Shown: positions 44,879 through 55,001, numbered from the stretch's first letter. The stretch is DNA of 64,000 nucleotides from Thermodesulfovibrionales bacterium (GCA_031082155.1 JAVHLL010000008.1:1-64000); one strand, 5' to 3'. Notes: generated from the sequence alone by a model not told the origin. A program made the numbers and translations.

Positions 44879-46069
44879 TTTATGGGGGGTTTTTTCAATG
44901 ACTTCCCGATATATATCCATCAGCATCTCATAATTCTTATCCGGAGTATATTTTTCCTCGTATTCCCTCCGTGCATTCTGGCCCATCCGTTTGCATTCCT
45001 CTGGATTAGTCCAAAGCCATCTAACCTTTTCGGTAAGCTCCTGGGTATTCATCGGAGTAAATAAAAGTCCGGTAACCTTATCCTTTACGATATCAGCCAT
45101 GGCGCCGAGATTGGATGCGATCACCGGTTTGCAGTGCGAAAATGCCTCTATGATTGTAAGACCAAACGTTTCATACCAGATAGAAGGCATTATGAGAAAT
45201 CTGGCATTGTTGAGAATCTTTCTGCATTCAAGATATGGCTTATATCCAATGAAATCTATATTCTTTATATTCAGATCATTCACGAGGGACTTAAAATCCT
45301 TTGCGTCCGGTCCATCTCCGACGATCTTCAACGGGATATCAGGCAGGTTTTTCCATGCACCGATTAGAGTCCGCACCCCTTTTTCTTCGCCGAGTCTTCC
45401 AATAAAAACAGCATAATCACCATATTGGTATTTTTCCTTTTCATACGTATCATCGACAAAATTCGGCTTTATAAAAAGCTTCGTCTCATCAAAGCCTGCT
45501 TCAAGATATATTTTTCTCTGTGATTCAGTAAGGCAGATATACCCGTCAATTTTTTTTTTGAAAGTCTTTAAATACCAGTGTAATTTAAGCATGAATGCGA
45601 CAGGAATCGACTGAAGATTTGAACCCTTGAAGCACCCATATTCAACACTCTTGAAAAAAGCCCCGCCTTTGCATTCGTTACAAATCTTTCCACTTCTCAT
45701 CAGGAAAGCCATCGGGCACAAATACCTGAAATCGTGAAGAGTTTGAATGATAGGTATGCCTGCTGAATCCGCTGCGTAAAAGACCGAGGGGGAAATGAAA
45801 GGAAAGAAATTATGGAGATGAATAATATCCGGGTTTTCTTTAAGAAGAAGCTGTTTGATTTTTTTGTAGTAAATGAAAGACCATGGAACCTGGAGAATAG
45901 TGGAAAGTTTTTTCAGAGGACTTGCGTTATCGAACTCGTCATTCGAAGGATTTATTTTAAAAACAACGTTTTCATATTGCTCTAAAAGTTTTGATTCTTT
46001 GCTGAATACTATATCATCCCCACTGGAAGAACCAGAACGGTGTGAGTTATGAATCAGGAGTGCCTTCAT
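44858..46069 (-). CDS. GT4 glycosyltransferase
   Basis: About 403 aa starting MKALLIHNSHRSGSSSGDD (ATG at 46069 preferred to the track start). GGDGPDAKDF-type phosphate-binding loop (IVGDGPDAKDF) and PSIWYETFGLTIIEAFSHCKPVIAS identify the GT4 C-terminal domain. A Cys cluster (CPMAF...CNECKGG) in the middle is typical of some heptose/rhamnose transferases. It overlaps the acetyltransferase gene. Confidence 0.9.
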   Translation of the reverse strand: MKALLIHNSHRSGSSSGDDIVFSKESKLLEQYENVVFKINPSNDEFDNASPLKKLSTILQVPWSFIYYKKIKQLLLKENPDIIHLHNFFPFISPSVFYAADSAGIPIIQTLHDFRYLCPMAFLMRSGKICNECKGGAFFKSVEYGCFKGSNLQSIPVAFMLKLHWYLKTFKKKIDGYICLTESQRKIYLEAGFDETKLFIKPNFVDDTYEKEKYQYGDYAVFIGRLGEEKGVRTLIGAWKNLPDIPLKIVGDGPDAKDFKSLVNDLNIKNIDFIGYKPYLECRKILNNARFLIMPSIWYETFGLTIIEAFSHCKPVIASNLGAMADIVKDKVTGLLFTPMNTQELTEKVRWLWTNPEECKRMGQNARREYEEKYTPDKNYEMLMDIYREVIEKTPHKTYTSEV

Positions 46070-46739
46070 CCCTCTTCTTAATAAGCCTGGCTGGATTTCC
46101 AGCAACAATCTCTTTACTATTTACGGATTTATTTATGATACTTCCGGCTCCAATGATGGCACCTTCTTTTATTACCACTCCTCCCAGAACTACAACATTT
46201 GCACCTATCCAAACATTATTTTCAATGGTTACAGGAATTTGTAATATACCTTGTTCTTTTATAACCGCGTCTATGTCCTCATAATTATGTTTCTCGGTTA
46301 TTATTGTTACATTAGGACCTATAAGCACATTTTCACCTATTTCAAGTCCTCCGGTAGCTCCCAGGAAACAATTGTTATTACAGGAACTTCTTGTTCTCAT
46401 AATAAAATAACCTTGATATGAAGATACATTACCAGTTCTTAAATAGGTATTCCTTCCCAATGTGCAATAATCCTCTATTATGATTCCCTTTTGAGAACTT
46501 GCATCAATATAAGAACCGTCATGAATAGTTGCGAATTTCCCAAGCTTTATTCTTTTCTTGCATTTAACACAAACGTTCTTTCCGATAAAACAAAATCTTC
46601 CAAATCGAAAGAACCCCCTCAAGAGCATTATTCCTCGTTCGAGGATATATTCATAAAATACATCATCAGGCAATTGCTGTAGATTATTAATCTCAGGCAA
46701 TTTTTCCTTAAATAAACTAACAATTATTTTTTTAAGCAT
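46047..46739 (-). CDS. hexapeptide-repeat acyltransferase (left-handed beta-helix)
   Basis: A 230-aa WbbJ/NodL-like O-acetyltransferase. Imperfect hexapeptide repeats (IENNVWIGANVVVLGGVVIKEGAIIGAGSII) form the beta-helix, ending with VAGNPARLIKK. It would acetylate a polysaccharide sugar. Overlaps both neighbouring genes by short stretches, so translation is coupled. The sequence here is already AT-rich. Confidence 0.9.
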   Translation of the reverse strand: MLKKIIVSLFKEKLPEINNLQQLPDDVFYEYILERGIMLLRGFFRFGRFCFIGKNVCVKCKKRIKLGKFATIHDGSYIDASSQKGIIIEDYCTLGRNTYLRTGNVSSYQGYFIMRTRSSCNNNCFLGATGGLEIGENVLIGPNVTIITEKHNYEDIDAVIKEQGILQIPVTIENNVWIGANVVVLGGVVIKEGAIIGAGSIINKSVNSKEIVAGNPARLIKKRDEGTPDS

Positions 46740-47889
46740 TAAATCCTTTGAGATTTTTCTCTATTAAATATTCGAGTAATTTTATCATTGACGCCCATAC
46801 CTTATTGGGGCGCTCCTCTGTGTTTTCCCATCTTGCCCAGAGGTCACCTATTGTAATCATATCCAAGAGGTATAATGGCAGAAGTTTTTCAATGAGACTC
46901 CTATCGATACATACCTTATCAGTATATTCAATAAAGAAATTCTCGTTCTGCCGAAAATATCTAAAAGCATTTAATGGAGAAACATCATATTTAAGCGTAA
47001 AAAAAGTAAATAGAATATATGCATATGCATCCCACAATGGCAATCCGTTCTCTTCCATTAATTCCCAATCAACCAATAAAACAGCATTCGTTGTGCAATT
47101 CGTAATTAAATTCCACGGCTTAAAATCATAATGCACTAAGCATAATGGTATTCTCACATCATTCATTGTGTCATATAAATTTATTGTTCTAATACACAAG
47201 TCCCTTATATTTTGATCCTGTATTTTGAATATTTTCGATTTTATATTTAAATAAATCTTTGTTTCATTCAGTCTTTCCTCTTCAGACCTAGTTACTCTAA
47301 ACAATTCAATCAATATTTCCAGGATACTGCTGTTTCTCTTTTTTACATCAAATGGTCTATATTGAGATGGACAGTTCATTACAAAGTAGTACATTCTGCT
47401 TTTCTCTGCTGACTTCATAATTTTGGGAATTTCAAGATTCTTAAATTCGATATTTGCAATTTTGTTTAAGTTAATTATTTCTTTTCCTATGCTTTTCTTG
47501 CCAAAATCATCAAGAGCCAGTTTGATAATGCCTTCACACTCACCATTATTATTTAATACTTGTATGATGATTTTTTGATAAGAAGGGACATATAAATTGA
47601 ATTTTTTATTAGCCATTCCTATTTCGTTAATAAATTCAGGTACAGATATCATATTTTCATCGTTAACATTTCTATTTATTAGATATTGTGTTTTTTTAAG
47701 CAAATTATATGAATGGCTAAGGAAAGCTTTTTTAACTTTACTCCTAAAAGTTAACGCAGGATAGAAATTCAACCCAGCTAAAAATATCCGTTTATTTTCT
47801 AGCGAAAGAAGATATTTAGGTGGAGTCTGTGAAGGCAAGGCAATATAATTTGACCAATAATCAGATTTCGATTTCACTGTATAAGTCAA
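46732..47889 (-). CDS. APH/choline-kinase-like phosphotransferase
   Basis: A 385-aa protein with a kinase-like C-terminal half: VHYDFKPWNLI (catalytic-loop equivalent of HGDxxxxN) and LLVDWELMEENGLPLWDAYAY (DFG-equivalent Asp). The N-terminal half has no clear motif. This suggests an aminoglycoside-phosphotransferase-fold enzyme acting on a sugar or an amino-alcohol; none has been assigned. The 5' end overlaps the next GT by 29 bp. Confidence 0.75.
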   Translation of the reverse strand: MTYTVKSKSDYWSNYIALPSQTPPKYLLSLENKRIFLAGLNFYPALTFRSKVKKAFLSHSYNLLKKTQYLINRNVNDENMISVPEFINEIGMANKKFNLYVPSYQKIIIQVLNNNGECEGIIKLALDDFGKKSIGKEIINLNKIANIEFKNLEIPKIMKSAEKSRMYYFVMNCPSQYRPFDVKKRNSSILEILIELFRVTRSEEERLNETKIYLNIKSKIFKIQDQNIRDLCIRTINLYDTMNDVRIPLCLVHYDFKPWNLITNCTTNAVLLVDWELMEENGLPLWDAYAYILFTFFTLKYDVSPLNAFRYFRQNENFFIEYTDKVCIDRSLIEKLLPLYLLDMITIGDLWARWENTEERPNKVWASMIKLLEYLIEKNLKGFNA

Positions 47890-49099
47890 CCATTTTCTTG
47901 CCGAGTTTCTCCCATGTATATGATTCTAAGAGGGCTTCTTTTGCTTTCAAGGCAATTCTATTTCTCAACTCTTTATCGTTAGCAAGCATAAGTAAACTAT
48001 CAGATAGATCTTCTATGACCTGTTGAGGGGCTTCAACATTAATTTTCAGACCATTGTCATCACTTAAGATTATATCTTGCCCCCCTTTTTTTAAACATAC
48101 TATAGGAATTTCCATCATAATAGCTTCAAATATAGCCCATGAACCTCCCTCTTTAAAGCTCGTTGAAAGATATATGTCACTTCGTGACAATTGTTGAAAT
48201 ACCTCCTTTCGCTCCAGCCACCCAGTAAAATGGATATATTCATTAAGTTCATTTTCTTTACAGTATGATATTAATTTTGCTTTCTCACTGCCATCGCCTA
48301 TTATCATCATCTTAAAGGGCAAATGATATTTTTTGCTAAATTGTCCGATAGTCTTCAATGTAATTAAATTTATCTTTGAATGTATGAATCTTCCAACAGT
48401 AATGATTCTCAATTCTTTGTTTTGCTCCTTTGATTTGTTTTCTGTTTTTCGAAATTCGACCAACTCTGGAGGTACGCCAGTTTCTAAAAACATCTTTGTT
48501 TTATCCCTAAATAATTTCGGGATCATTGCAAAGGTTTCTTTATCACGCACCAGTACAAGATCAGCTTTTGCAATCCCCACGTAAAGCAATGGATTAAGAA
48601 TATAAATTGCCTGTACCGTATGCCTTACCAATTCCTTGAATTTTCCTCTGAGAGATAATTCACCCCAAAAATTTACAGGCACATTTCCCCCACCACCGAT
48701 AGGCCCAAAAATAAATTTAGTTGGCACTGCAAAAATAAAAGTTGGCAATAATATACTTCCGAAAGTAATATAATGCACCAGATCGAATTTAATTCTTCTA
48801 TGCCATTTTAAAGCTACAAATAGAGAGGCGAATTGCCACAGTGTATAATAAATATAAAGTCCTTTCTCACCTTTTTTCCAAAGTCTCATCCATTTCGGCA
48901 AATCAAAATAGATAAAATGTAAATTGTTATATTTTTCTTTCTCTATTTCTTTCTCTATAAGTTTTTTATTAGATAATCTTGTTAAAACCCAAACATCATG
49001 GTACTTTGAAATTTGCAGGGACCAATTCCATCCAACACCTCGTTCTGAACTAAATCCAGGCTCACAAGAATAAGCAGATAATAGTATTTTTAATTTCAT
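47861..49099 (-). CDS. GT4 glycosyltransferase
   Basis: A 412-aa GT-B protein: ILLSAYSCEPGFSSERGVGWNW at the N-terminus, IGDGSEKAKLI and LSTSFKEGGSWAIFEAIMMEIPIV in the C-terminal GT4 domain. The role in the polysaccharide repeat unit is unknown. The coding sequence is AT-rich, with strong A/T use at third codon positions. Confidence 0.9.
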   Translation of the reverse strand: MKLKILLSAYSCEPGFSSERGVGWNWSLQISKYHDVWVLTRLSNKKLIEKEIEKEKYNNLHFIYFDLPKWMRLWKKGEKGLYIYYTLWQFASLFVALKWHRRIKFDLVHYITFGSILLPTFIFAVPTKFIFGPIGGGGNVPVNFWGELSLRGKFKELVRHTVQAIYILNPLLYVGIAKADLVLVRDKETFAMIPKLFRDKTKMFLETGVPPELVEFRKTENKSKEQNKELRIITVGRFIHSKINLITLKTIGQFSKKYHLPFKMMIIGDGSEKAKLISYCKENELNEYIHFTGWLERKEVFQQLSRSDIYLSTSFKEGGSWAIFEAIMMEIPIVCLKKGGQDIILSDDNGLKINVEAPQQVIEDLSDSLLMLANDKELRNRIALKAKEALLESYTWEKLGKKMVDLYSEIEI

Positions 49100-49134
49100 C
49101 TTTGATATTTCTTGTAATAAAAGGATTTTGAACG

Positions 49135-50562
49135 TTATGTTAATTCTCTTCGAGGATAAGTCTTCCTACTGATATCATATTTAGAAACAATGGATATAAT
49201 TATCGAATATACAATAATAACCGGTGTATTTAAACCACCAATGCCATAATCTATGAAGCAATCAAACATTATAATAATTAATATTGCTACCATTTCTAAA
49301 AAATAATATCTATTAAAATTATCTTCTAACAAATAGTTTTTAAATATTTTATTAAATAAGAAAAATAGTGATAGTAATAGTATTAATAGTCCAAATAGCC
49401 CCAATCCTATTAATACCTGAATAAATGAATTATGTGCCATCGTTATTGTAAAACCTTCAGATGTCTTGAAAATAATTCCATCGGTATCCATCATTTGATA
49501 ACCGACGCCAATCAAAGGACTTTTAGGAAATACAAACTGCAATAAATCTTTCCAGACGGTTAATCTTCCAGTCAATGAAACAACACTATCAATAGAATCT
49601 CCTTTCAGTGCAAACTCAAATATTGAAGCCCAGTATAAGGAACCAATAAGAAAAACTAACGGAGCTAATATACATAATAAACTGAAGATTCTGATAGCTT
49701 TCTTCTCTCTACTGCCCAAAAATATAAATATACTAGCGAATAAAGTACCGAGTATTGCTCCTCTACCTGCCGTTTTGAATAATGTAAATGATAATATTAT
49801 TGCAAATCCATAATAATATATTATGTTCTGCCTTATTGTTTTTCTTTTATTTAAAATTGTATTAACAACTGGGATAAATAATATGCCTGCAATTACAGCA
49901 AGCATATTTGGATCAATTATCTTTCCCCCTAAAGCATGAAAAGTGGGGCCTTGAGGACCATAGCGAGGTTTTAATACATAACTTGGTTCAATTAAATAGA
50001 TAACCCAAATAATTACTATTAATAATGACAATGCAAAATACAGTAAAGATAATCCCTCTTGAATATAATTGGTTTTTTTCACTATGACAATACTCATAAT
50101 AATAAAGGACAATAATTCAACTCCACGCGAGAGAGAATAAACCGGCATATGAGAATAAATTGCTGAAATGCACGCTAAAAATGCAAATAATAAAAAATAA
50201 AATGTTGGTTTATCATATAACATTTTCTTTTCTTTCATTTTTACAAGTAAGATGATAAAAACTATCAATATAAAACCTCGAATAGACATTTTTATCCAAG
50301 TTATTGGGTCAGCAGTTACAAAAGAAGTAAAAAGGGTTTTTTGTTGAACGTTTAGAAATACAACAAAACTTAAATAGAACAGCAGAGATGTAAAATCAAA
50401 TTTCACTTGAAATCTTTTTTTAATAAATATTATGAGAGTGATACAGGTCAAGAATGCTATAAAAATATTTACTGCTAACCATCGCTCATTAAACAATACA
50501 TTTAATACGATAAGCCCTGTTATTACAGCAAGCAGGACACTATATAGCTCTTTTTTTTGCAT
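49135..50562 (-). CDS. O-antigen polymerase/ligase family membrane protein (Wzy-like)
   Basis: A 475-aa polytopic protein with about eleven hydrophobic helices and a large periplasmic loop near the C-terminal half (KTSEGFTITMAHNSFIQVLIG). HNSFIQVLIGLGLFGLLIL is the Wzy/WaaL (PF04932-type) motif. It would polymerise or ligate undecaprenyl-linked repeat units. Extreme AT content is visible throughout. Confidence 0.85.
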   Translation of the reverse strand: MQKKELYSVLLAVITGLIVLNVLFNERWLAVNIFIAFLTCITLIIFIKKRFQVKFDFTSLLFYLSFVVFLNVQQKTLFTSFVTADPITWIKMSIRGFILIVFIILLVKMKEKKMLYDKPTFYFLLFAFLACISAIYSHMPVYSLSRGVELLSFIIMSIVIVKKTNYIQEGLSLLYFALSLLIVIIWVIYLIEPSYVLKPRYGPQGPTFHALGGKIIDPNMLAVIAGILFIPVVNTILNKRKTIRQNIIYYYGFAIILSFTLFKTAGRGAILGTLFASIFIFLGSREKKAIRIFSLLCILAPLVFLIGSLYWASIFEFALKGDSIDSVVSLTGRLTVWKDLLQFVFPKSPLIGVGYQMMDTDGIIFKTSEGFTITMAHNSFIQVLIGLGLFGLLILLLSLFFLFNKIFKNYLLEDNFNRYYFLEMVAILIIIMFDCFIDYGIGGLNTPVIIVYSIIISIVSKYDISRKTYPRRELT

Positions 50563-50601
50563 GTAATTTTCTAATTGATAGCTGTTATGTCACTGCTTTT
50601 A

Positions 50602-51954
50602 CTATTGAGTAATATTTAAAGGACTAGTAATTCTTTTTACAAACTCACAAGCAATTTCTTTGGCTATTTCTGATACAGCTTTACTCGAATCAACTTTATA
50701 GAAGCATGAATACTTGTATGTTAAGTTGTTATATTCCACAAGTTGTCTTGATATTTCTTCTATAGGAAGTTCTTGCTTTCTTTTATAAATAATTTCAGCC
50801 TTATTATCGAGGAAAATTACTATAGCTGGCATAGGCAATAATTTCATTAATGTTATCGGTATTATTTTGGGCAGCTTTATTCTTGCACGTGCCGGATCAA
50901 CAATGAAATCATAGTAATACCTATCAAAAATTACTATTTTATTTCTAGCAAATAATGGCTTTACCTTAATCAGATAACCTATTGTGTAATCGATGAAATA
51001 ATATAGTAATCTGAAAATTGATAAAATTACCCCTGATGGTTTAGCCCTATGTGGTTTAGTAAAATCTTCTTCTATGCCTTTATGTCTACCTAAACTGAAA
51101 AGTTTTTTAAGATTAGGCAATAATAATGGTCGAAAATGGAAAACACATATATTTGAATGTTTCGTCTTAAATACGTCTACAAACAAGTCTGTTAGTGCAT
51201 TGATAATAGTAGTCTTACCAGTTCCATCAGGACCTATAATAGACAAGAAATAGCGTGTGGCAAATAATCTCAACTTAATTTCATGCAGGTAAAATAATGC
51301 TAAATTTGATAAAAACTTAATTGTTCTTTTTTTTACATTATTCAAGTAAAGAGAAAATATAATTTTTTTTCTAAACTTTACCGTTTCATCTAACTTTCCT
51401 GATTCGAAAAAGGGAGTTAACTGTTGCGTTAATTTCTCTCCAAATGCATTAATGCAAAGTTTGCTAAAGGTTTCCATTCCTTTTTGTGCATTAGAAAGGA
51501 TCGCATATCTATATTTATCCTTGATAAGTCCACCACTTAAAAGAGGTGAAAGCCAGGAAATAAATGCTTCTTGTGTTGGAGACGGGATATAAAAATTCTT
51601 AAATTGTCTTTCCCCCGATAGAATCTCTTCACCACAAAGATATATTGCTCCTTTCCATTCTTCATCCTGATGAAAATCAAGTGCCAATGAAAATATATTA
51701 TTGTCCTTAAATTTAAATAAAAAATATCTGGTCATATATTGTCTCTTTATTACGTTTATGTAATGAAAATTGTAATGTGTCGCCATTTTAAGAATAATTT
51801 CATAATTCATCTTAAACGCTTTTCGTTCAATCAGCATATCTATATCTGCTCCAATATTTTCTTCTGGCAGTTTTTCATAATTTCTCAAAATACAATATTG
51901 GACACCAAGCCTTTCATATTCTCTAAATAAATAATTAAGGCAATCGCGTAATAG
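50602..51954 (-). CDS. nucleotidyltransferase-like domain fused to thymidylate-kinase-like P-loop domain
   Basis: About 450 aa. The N-terminal third (VQYCILRNYEKLPEENIGADIDMLI) looks like an uncharacterised nucleotidyltransferase core, and the C-terminal half has a P-loop kinase GPDGTGKTT (about residue 257 of the track ORF) with IVIFDRYYYDFI and the KP-x-I-like LID helix of dTMP kinase. Such kinase-like proteins are found in surface-polysaccharide clusters with unknown function. The start is uncertain: M20 of the track ORF (51954) or the track start at 52011. Confidence 0.78.
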   Translation of the reverse strand, partial: LLRDCLNYLFREYERLGVQYCILRNYEKLPEENIGADIDMLIERKAFKMNYEIILKMATHYNFHYINVIKRQYMTRYFLFKFKDNNIFSLALDFHQDEEWKGAIYLCGEEILSGERQFKNFYIPSPTQEAFISWLSPLLSGGLIKDKYRYAILSNAQKGMETFSKLCINAFGEKLTQQLTPFFESGKLDETVKFRKKIIFSLYLNNVKKRTIKFLSNLALFYLHEIKLRLFATRYFLSIIGPDGTGKTTIINALTDLFVDVFKTKHSNICVFHFRPLLLPNLKKLFSLGRHKGIEEDFTKPHRAKPSGVILSIFRLLYYFIDYTIGYLIKVKPLFARNKIVIFDRYYYDFIVDPARARIKLPKIIPITLMKLLPMPAIVIFLDNKAEIIYKRKQELPIEEISRQLVEYNNLTYKYSCFYKVDSSKAVSEIAKEIACEFVKRITSPLNITQ

Positions 51955-53098
51955 CATCAGAAGCCCTTTTATATATCTCGCAAAATTTATTTGATATTTC
52001 AGACCATGCAAATTCCCGCTCTATCATTTTTCTTCCATTTCGTCCCATACCAGACAAGTTAATATTATTTGAGAATGCCTCTATTATCTTTTCTGATATG
52101 TCAATCGGATCCAAATCAACTATGAATCCCGCATTATATTCCCTTATCTTATCTCCTAAATTGGTTTCATTAGAAACTATACAAGGCTTAGAGCAAGCAA
52201 GTGCTTCGAGAATACCTATTGGCATTCCTTCCCAACGTGAACTCTGTATGAAAATATCTGAATCTGCAAGAAGCCCATATTTTCGTTCACCGTACATAGG
52301 TTCAAATACATGTACTTTACCATGTAAATCCAAAGTTTGTATGAGATTCATAACTATTTGAAGTCCGCCCCTGTGGTCTGGTCCAACAATTATTAGCTTA
52401 AGATCATGCACTTTCTGAGCAGCTTTTGAAAATCCTTTCAAAAGCAGATCTAACCCTTTATGTTTTGGATCAATTCTACCAATGAAAATCAGTATTTTGT
52501 ATCTTTCAGCCCCAGGGACTATCGTGCTTAATTCTCCAGTTAGAGGCTTTGTTGGGATAGATGCCAAATCAACACCATTTGGAATAATAAAGATTTTTTC
52601 TCTTTTTACTCCATACTCAATTATATCTTTTGTTTCTTGAGGACCAAGTGAGTGTATAGCAGCAGCATGCGAAACTATATTTAGTTCGAATATATATTTA
52701 TAGACAGTCTTTATTAAATAATTTCTCGAAAGACCTTCTGGCGAAAGAATCCCGTGACTTGATACAATATATGGTATCCCTTTTCTTAATAATGTTCGAG
52801 TAGCAAATACATGTTCCGGTATATAATGTCCATGGAAATGAAAAATAATGTTTTTATAATTTAATTTCTCAAATACCTTCCTTAAATCTTTACTAAGAAT
52901 AAATCTTGTTCTAGTTTTAGGAAAATATTTATTCAAAATATTTTCTTTTTCTTCTTCTCCTAAACGATCAGTAATAGACCAAACTTCTACATTATGACCT
53001 GCCGCGCTTTGATTTTTCCCAAGATTGTAAACAACCTTTACAATTCCATTCTTACTCTCCGGTTTAGCTTTACCTATAAGAAAGTGAATTATTTTCAT
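51935..53098 (-). CDS. GT4 glycosyltransferase
   Basis: A 387-aa GT-B protein. IPNGVDLASIPTKPLTG, FIGRIDPKHKGLDLLLKGF and IQSSRWEGMPIGILEALACSKPCIVS are standard GT4 features. It overlaps the next gene (ATGA with the flippase) and the kinase-like gene. Acceptor unknown. Confidence 0.91.
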   Translation of the reverse strand: MKIIHFLIGKAKPESKNGIVKVVYNLGKNQSAAGHNVEVWSITDRLGEEEKENILNKYFPKTRTRFILSKDLRKVFEKLNYKNIIFHFHGHYIPEHVFATRTLLRKGIPYIVSSHGILSPEGLSRNYLIKTVYKYIFELNIVSHAAAIHSLGPQETKDIIEYGVKREKIFIIPNGVDLASIPTKPLTGELSTIVPGAERYKILIFIGRIDPKHKGLDLLLKGFSKAAQKVHDLKLIIVGPDHRGGLQIVMNLIQTLDLHGKVHVFEPMYGERKYGLLADSDIFIQSSRWEGMPIGILEALACSKPCIVSNETNLGDKIREYNAGFIVDLDPIDISEKIIEAFSNNINLSGMGRNGRKMIEREFAWSEISNKFCEIYKRASDAITRLP

Positions 53099-54354
53099 CT
53101 TGTCATTTCTTTTGAGAATAGTTTCATACCCATATAGCTATAAAATAAAACAAATAATCCAGCTAATAAAATACCAATCACTGCTCCTTCTAATTTCAAA
53201 TAGTGAATTAAAGGAATAGATACAAATGCAGTAATTATACTTGACCCTATGTACGCATTAAAAATTACTCGAGTCTTTTGAATGACCCTAAGCCCATAAT
53301 TTAAAACTAGTGATATAGTATTTACTATGTAACTAATAGCAAATATTATTAAGAGATAACCATATCCAGCGTAGCGATCCTTATAGAATAAATTTAGTAT
53401 ATACTCTGGCATTGAACAAATAATAATTCCATAAAAAGCTATTAAAGCTACCAAAACAAAAGCCATTTTACCAAGGAATTCCTTTAATTTTGAGAACCCA
53501 CCAGAAATGTATCTATTTGTAGCAATTTGAGGCACAAAATTCGTGAATCCACTAAGGAATATATGTGTTGGTCCAAATACATTTTGCACAGCTCTTAAAG
53601 CTCCTGAAGCAGAAGGACCGAGCATAAGAGCTGAGATAAACAGATATGCTTGACTTGATGTATAGGTTGCCAAATTTGATGCGAGAAGCCATTTGCCGTA
53701 AATCCAATTTTTTTTAGCTACATTTCTTAAATCTAATGACTGCATATTCCAAATCCCTTTAATTTGATAAAGGCCGAATAATAAAGCTATTCCTGAAGTA
53801 ATTCCAATAGTTAAAAAAGCGGATTCCCATGATAATTTATTGAATTTAAATAAAATTACAATTCCTATCATTTGTGTCCCATAACATATAAAATCATTAA
53901 GTAGTGCCTTGCTATTTTCTAAAACAGCAAAAAGATTTCTTCTAATATACTCCTGTCCCATGTACATGAATATGATAAGAGACATAACAATGATCATTTT
54001 CCCAATCATAAAATTGTTAAATAGAATCCCTATTGACAGCATTATAATCGTAAGAATCAGACCAAGATATACTTGAAGAATTGCTAACGAACTAAAGTAT
54101 GCTTGTTTGTTCTGCCCTTCAAGTGGTGCACTGAGAACCATCATTGGACTAGTAATAATACTGTATTGAATACTGTTCACGAAAATCATGATTGCATATC
54201 CAAGAGAAAATATTCCAAATTCATACTGACTAATATTTCTTGCGAGAAAAAAAGCAACAAAAAAATTAGAAATTGATACAATAGCCTGATCGATAATAGC
54301 CCAATAACCTGTTTTTGCAGTTTTTCCAGTGATTATTTTTTTGATTTCTTGCAA
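53095..54354 (-). CDS. polysaccharide flippase (Wzx-like, MOP superfamily)
   Basis: A 419-aa membrane protein with about twelve helices. ISQYEFGIFSLGYAIMIFVNS and GPSASGALRAVQNVFGP fit the oligosaccharide-flippase family (PF01943/PF13440-like). It would flip undecaprenyl-linked repeat units to the periplasm, upstream of the Wzy-like polymerase. It is the first gene of the AT-rich block. A 250-bp gap follows upstream before the TA island. Confidence 0.9.
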   Translation of the reverse strand: MQEIKKIITGKTAKTGYWAIIDQAIVSISNFFVAFFLARNISQYEFGIFSLGYAIMIFVNSIQYSIITSPMMVLSAPLEGQNKQAYFSSLAILQVYLGLILTIIMLSIGILFNNFMIGKMIIVMSLIIFMYMGQEYIRRNLFAVLENSKALLNDFICYGTQMIGIVILFKFNKLSWESAFLTIGITSGIALLFGLYQIKGIWNMQSLDLRNVAKKNWIYGKWLLASNLATYTSSQAYLFISALMLGPSASGALRAVQNVFGPTHIFLSGFTNFVPQIATNRYISGGFSKLKEFLGKMAFVLVALIAFYGIIICSMPEYILNLFYKDRYAGYGYLLIIFAISYIVNTISLVLNYGLRVIQKTRVIFNAYIGSSIITAFVSIPLIHYLKLEGAVIGILLAGLFVLFYSYMGMKLFSKEMTR

Positions 54355-54527
54355 AGAAACAACCTTTCAAAGAGCATTGACGGCATTAACAGCATGGGGG
54401 AATTTCTTTACTATTGATAACGCTTGTAAGCACTGTCAAGTCTTTTCTGTAAATTCTCATCAGGGCTTTATTCTCAACGGTTTTCATGAATCCGATTATG
54501 CGGCAATCCTCTGAATTCTTGATGCAT

Positions 54528-54575
54528 GGGTCAGTCTTATGGGTCAGTCTTATGGGGTCAGCCCTTGAATGGTGA
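54528..54575. repeat. tandem GGGTCAGTCTTAT copies
   Basis: ATGGGTCAGTCTTATGGGTC and a third GGGTCAGCCCTTGAATGG form a three-copy head-to-tail array. The GGGTCAG core recurs six or so times in the TA island. Confidence 0.7.
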
Positions 54576-54607
54576 CAAACATGAGAACCGAGGATCGAGA
54601 AATGAGG

Positions 54608-54997
54608 TTAGCGTAACCATGGGATTTCCATCTCATGTTCAATTTGCCTATTTAAGCACCGGATTCTGTCATGCGCTATCCGCACGACGCAACCTATCCT
54701 CTTTGTTTTTGTATTGAAATGAGTATGTCTAAGAATCCTACGGATAAAGCTTGCAACTTCAAATTGTTCTACTTCAAAAATCATCAGACAATAATGAGGA
54801 TGGCAATTCTTTTGTTTGTAGAAACCAAGGTCTCTGGTGAAAAATGTTGCAGGTTTACTCTTATGGAGAAAAGAAACGATTGAAGTGTCGGACATCCCCT
54901 GTTTTCCGATTTCATGCCCTATTTGCCGACAGTGAATTCTCCAGGAACGTAAAAGCAGTCTCTGACTCTCAGGAATATTCTCATCAAGGATATACAT
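54608..54997 (-). CDS. DUF5615/Mut7-C PIN-like toxin
   Basis: A 129-aa protein. MYILDENIPESQRLLLRSW (first Asp) and FFTRDLGFY (second Asp pair) match the PIN-like Mut7-C/DUF5615 fold, expected to be a ribonuclease toxin. Its stop lies past a Trp-Leu-Arg tail. It pairs with the DUF433 gene 4 bp upstream. Confidence 0.72.
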   Translation of the reverse strand: MYILDENIPESQRLLLRSWRIHCRQIGHEIGKQGMSDTSIVSFLHKSKPATFFTRDLGFYKQKNCHPHYCLMIFEVEQFEVASFIRRILRHTHFNTKTKRIGCVVRIAHDRIRCLNRQIEHEMEIPWLR

Positions 54998-55001
54998 TCT
55001 T

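Noticed and set aside
49135-54354. integrase, attachment site or phage genes near the AT-rich block
   Set aside because: No integrase, att-like duplications or phage structural genes were seen; acquisition is inferred only from composition and RAYT/REP.
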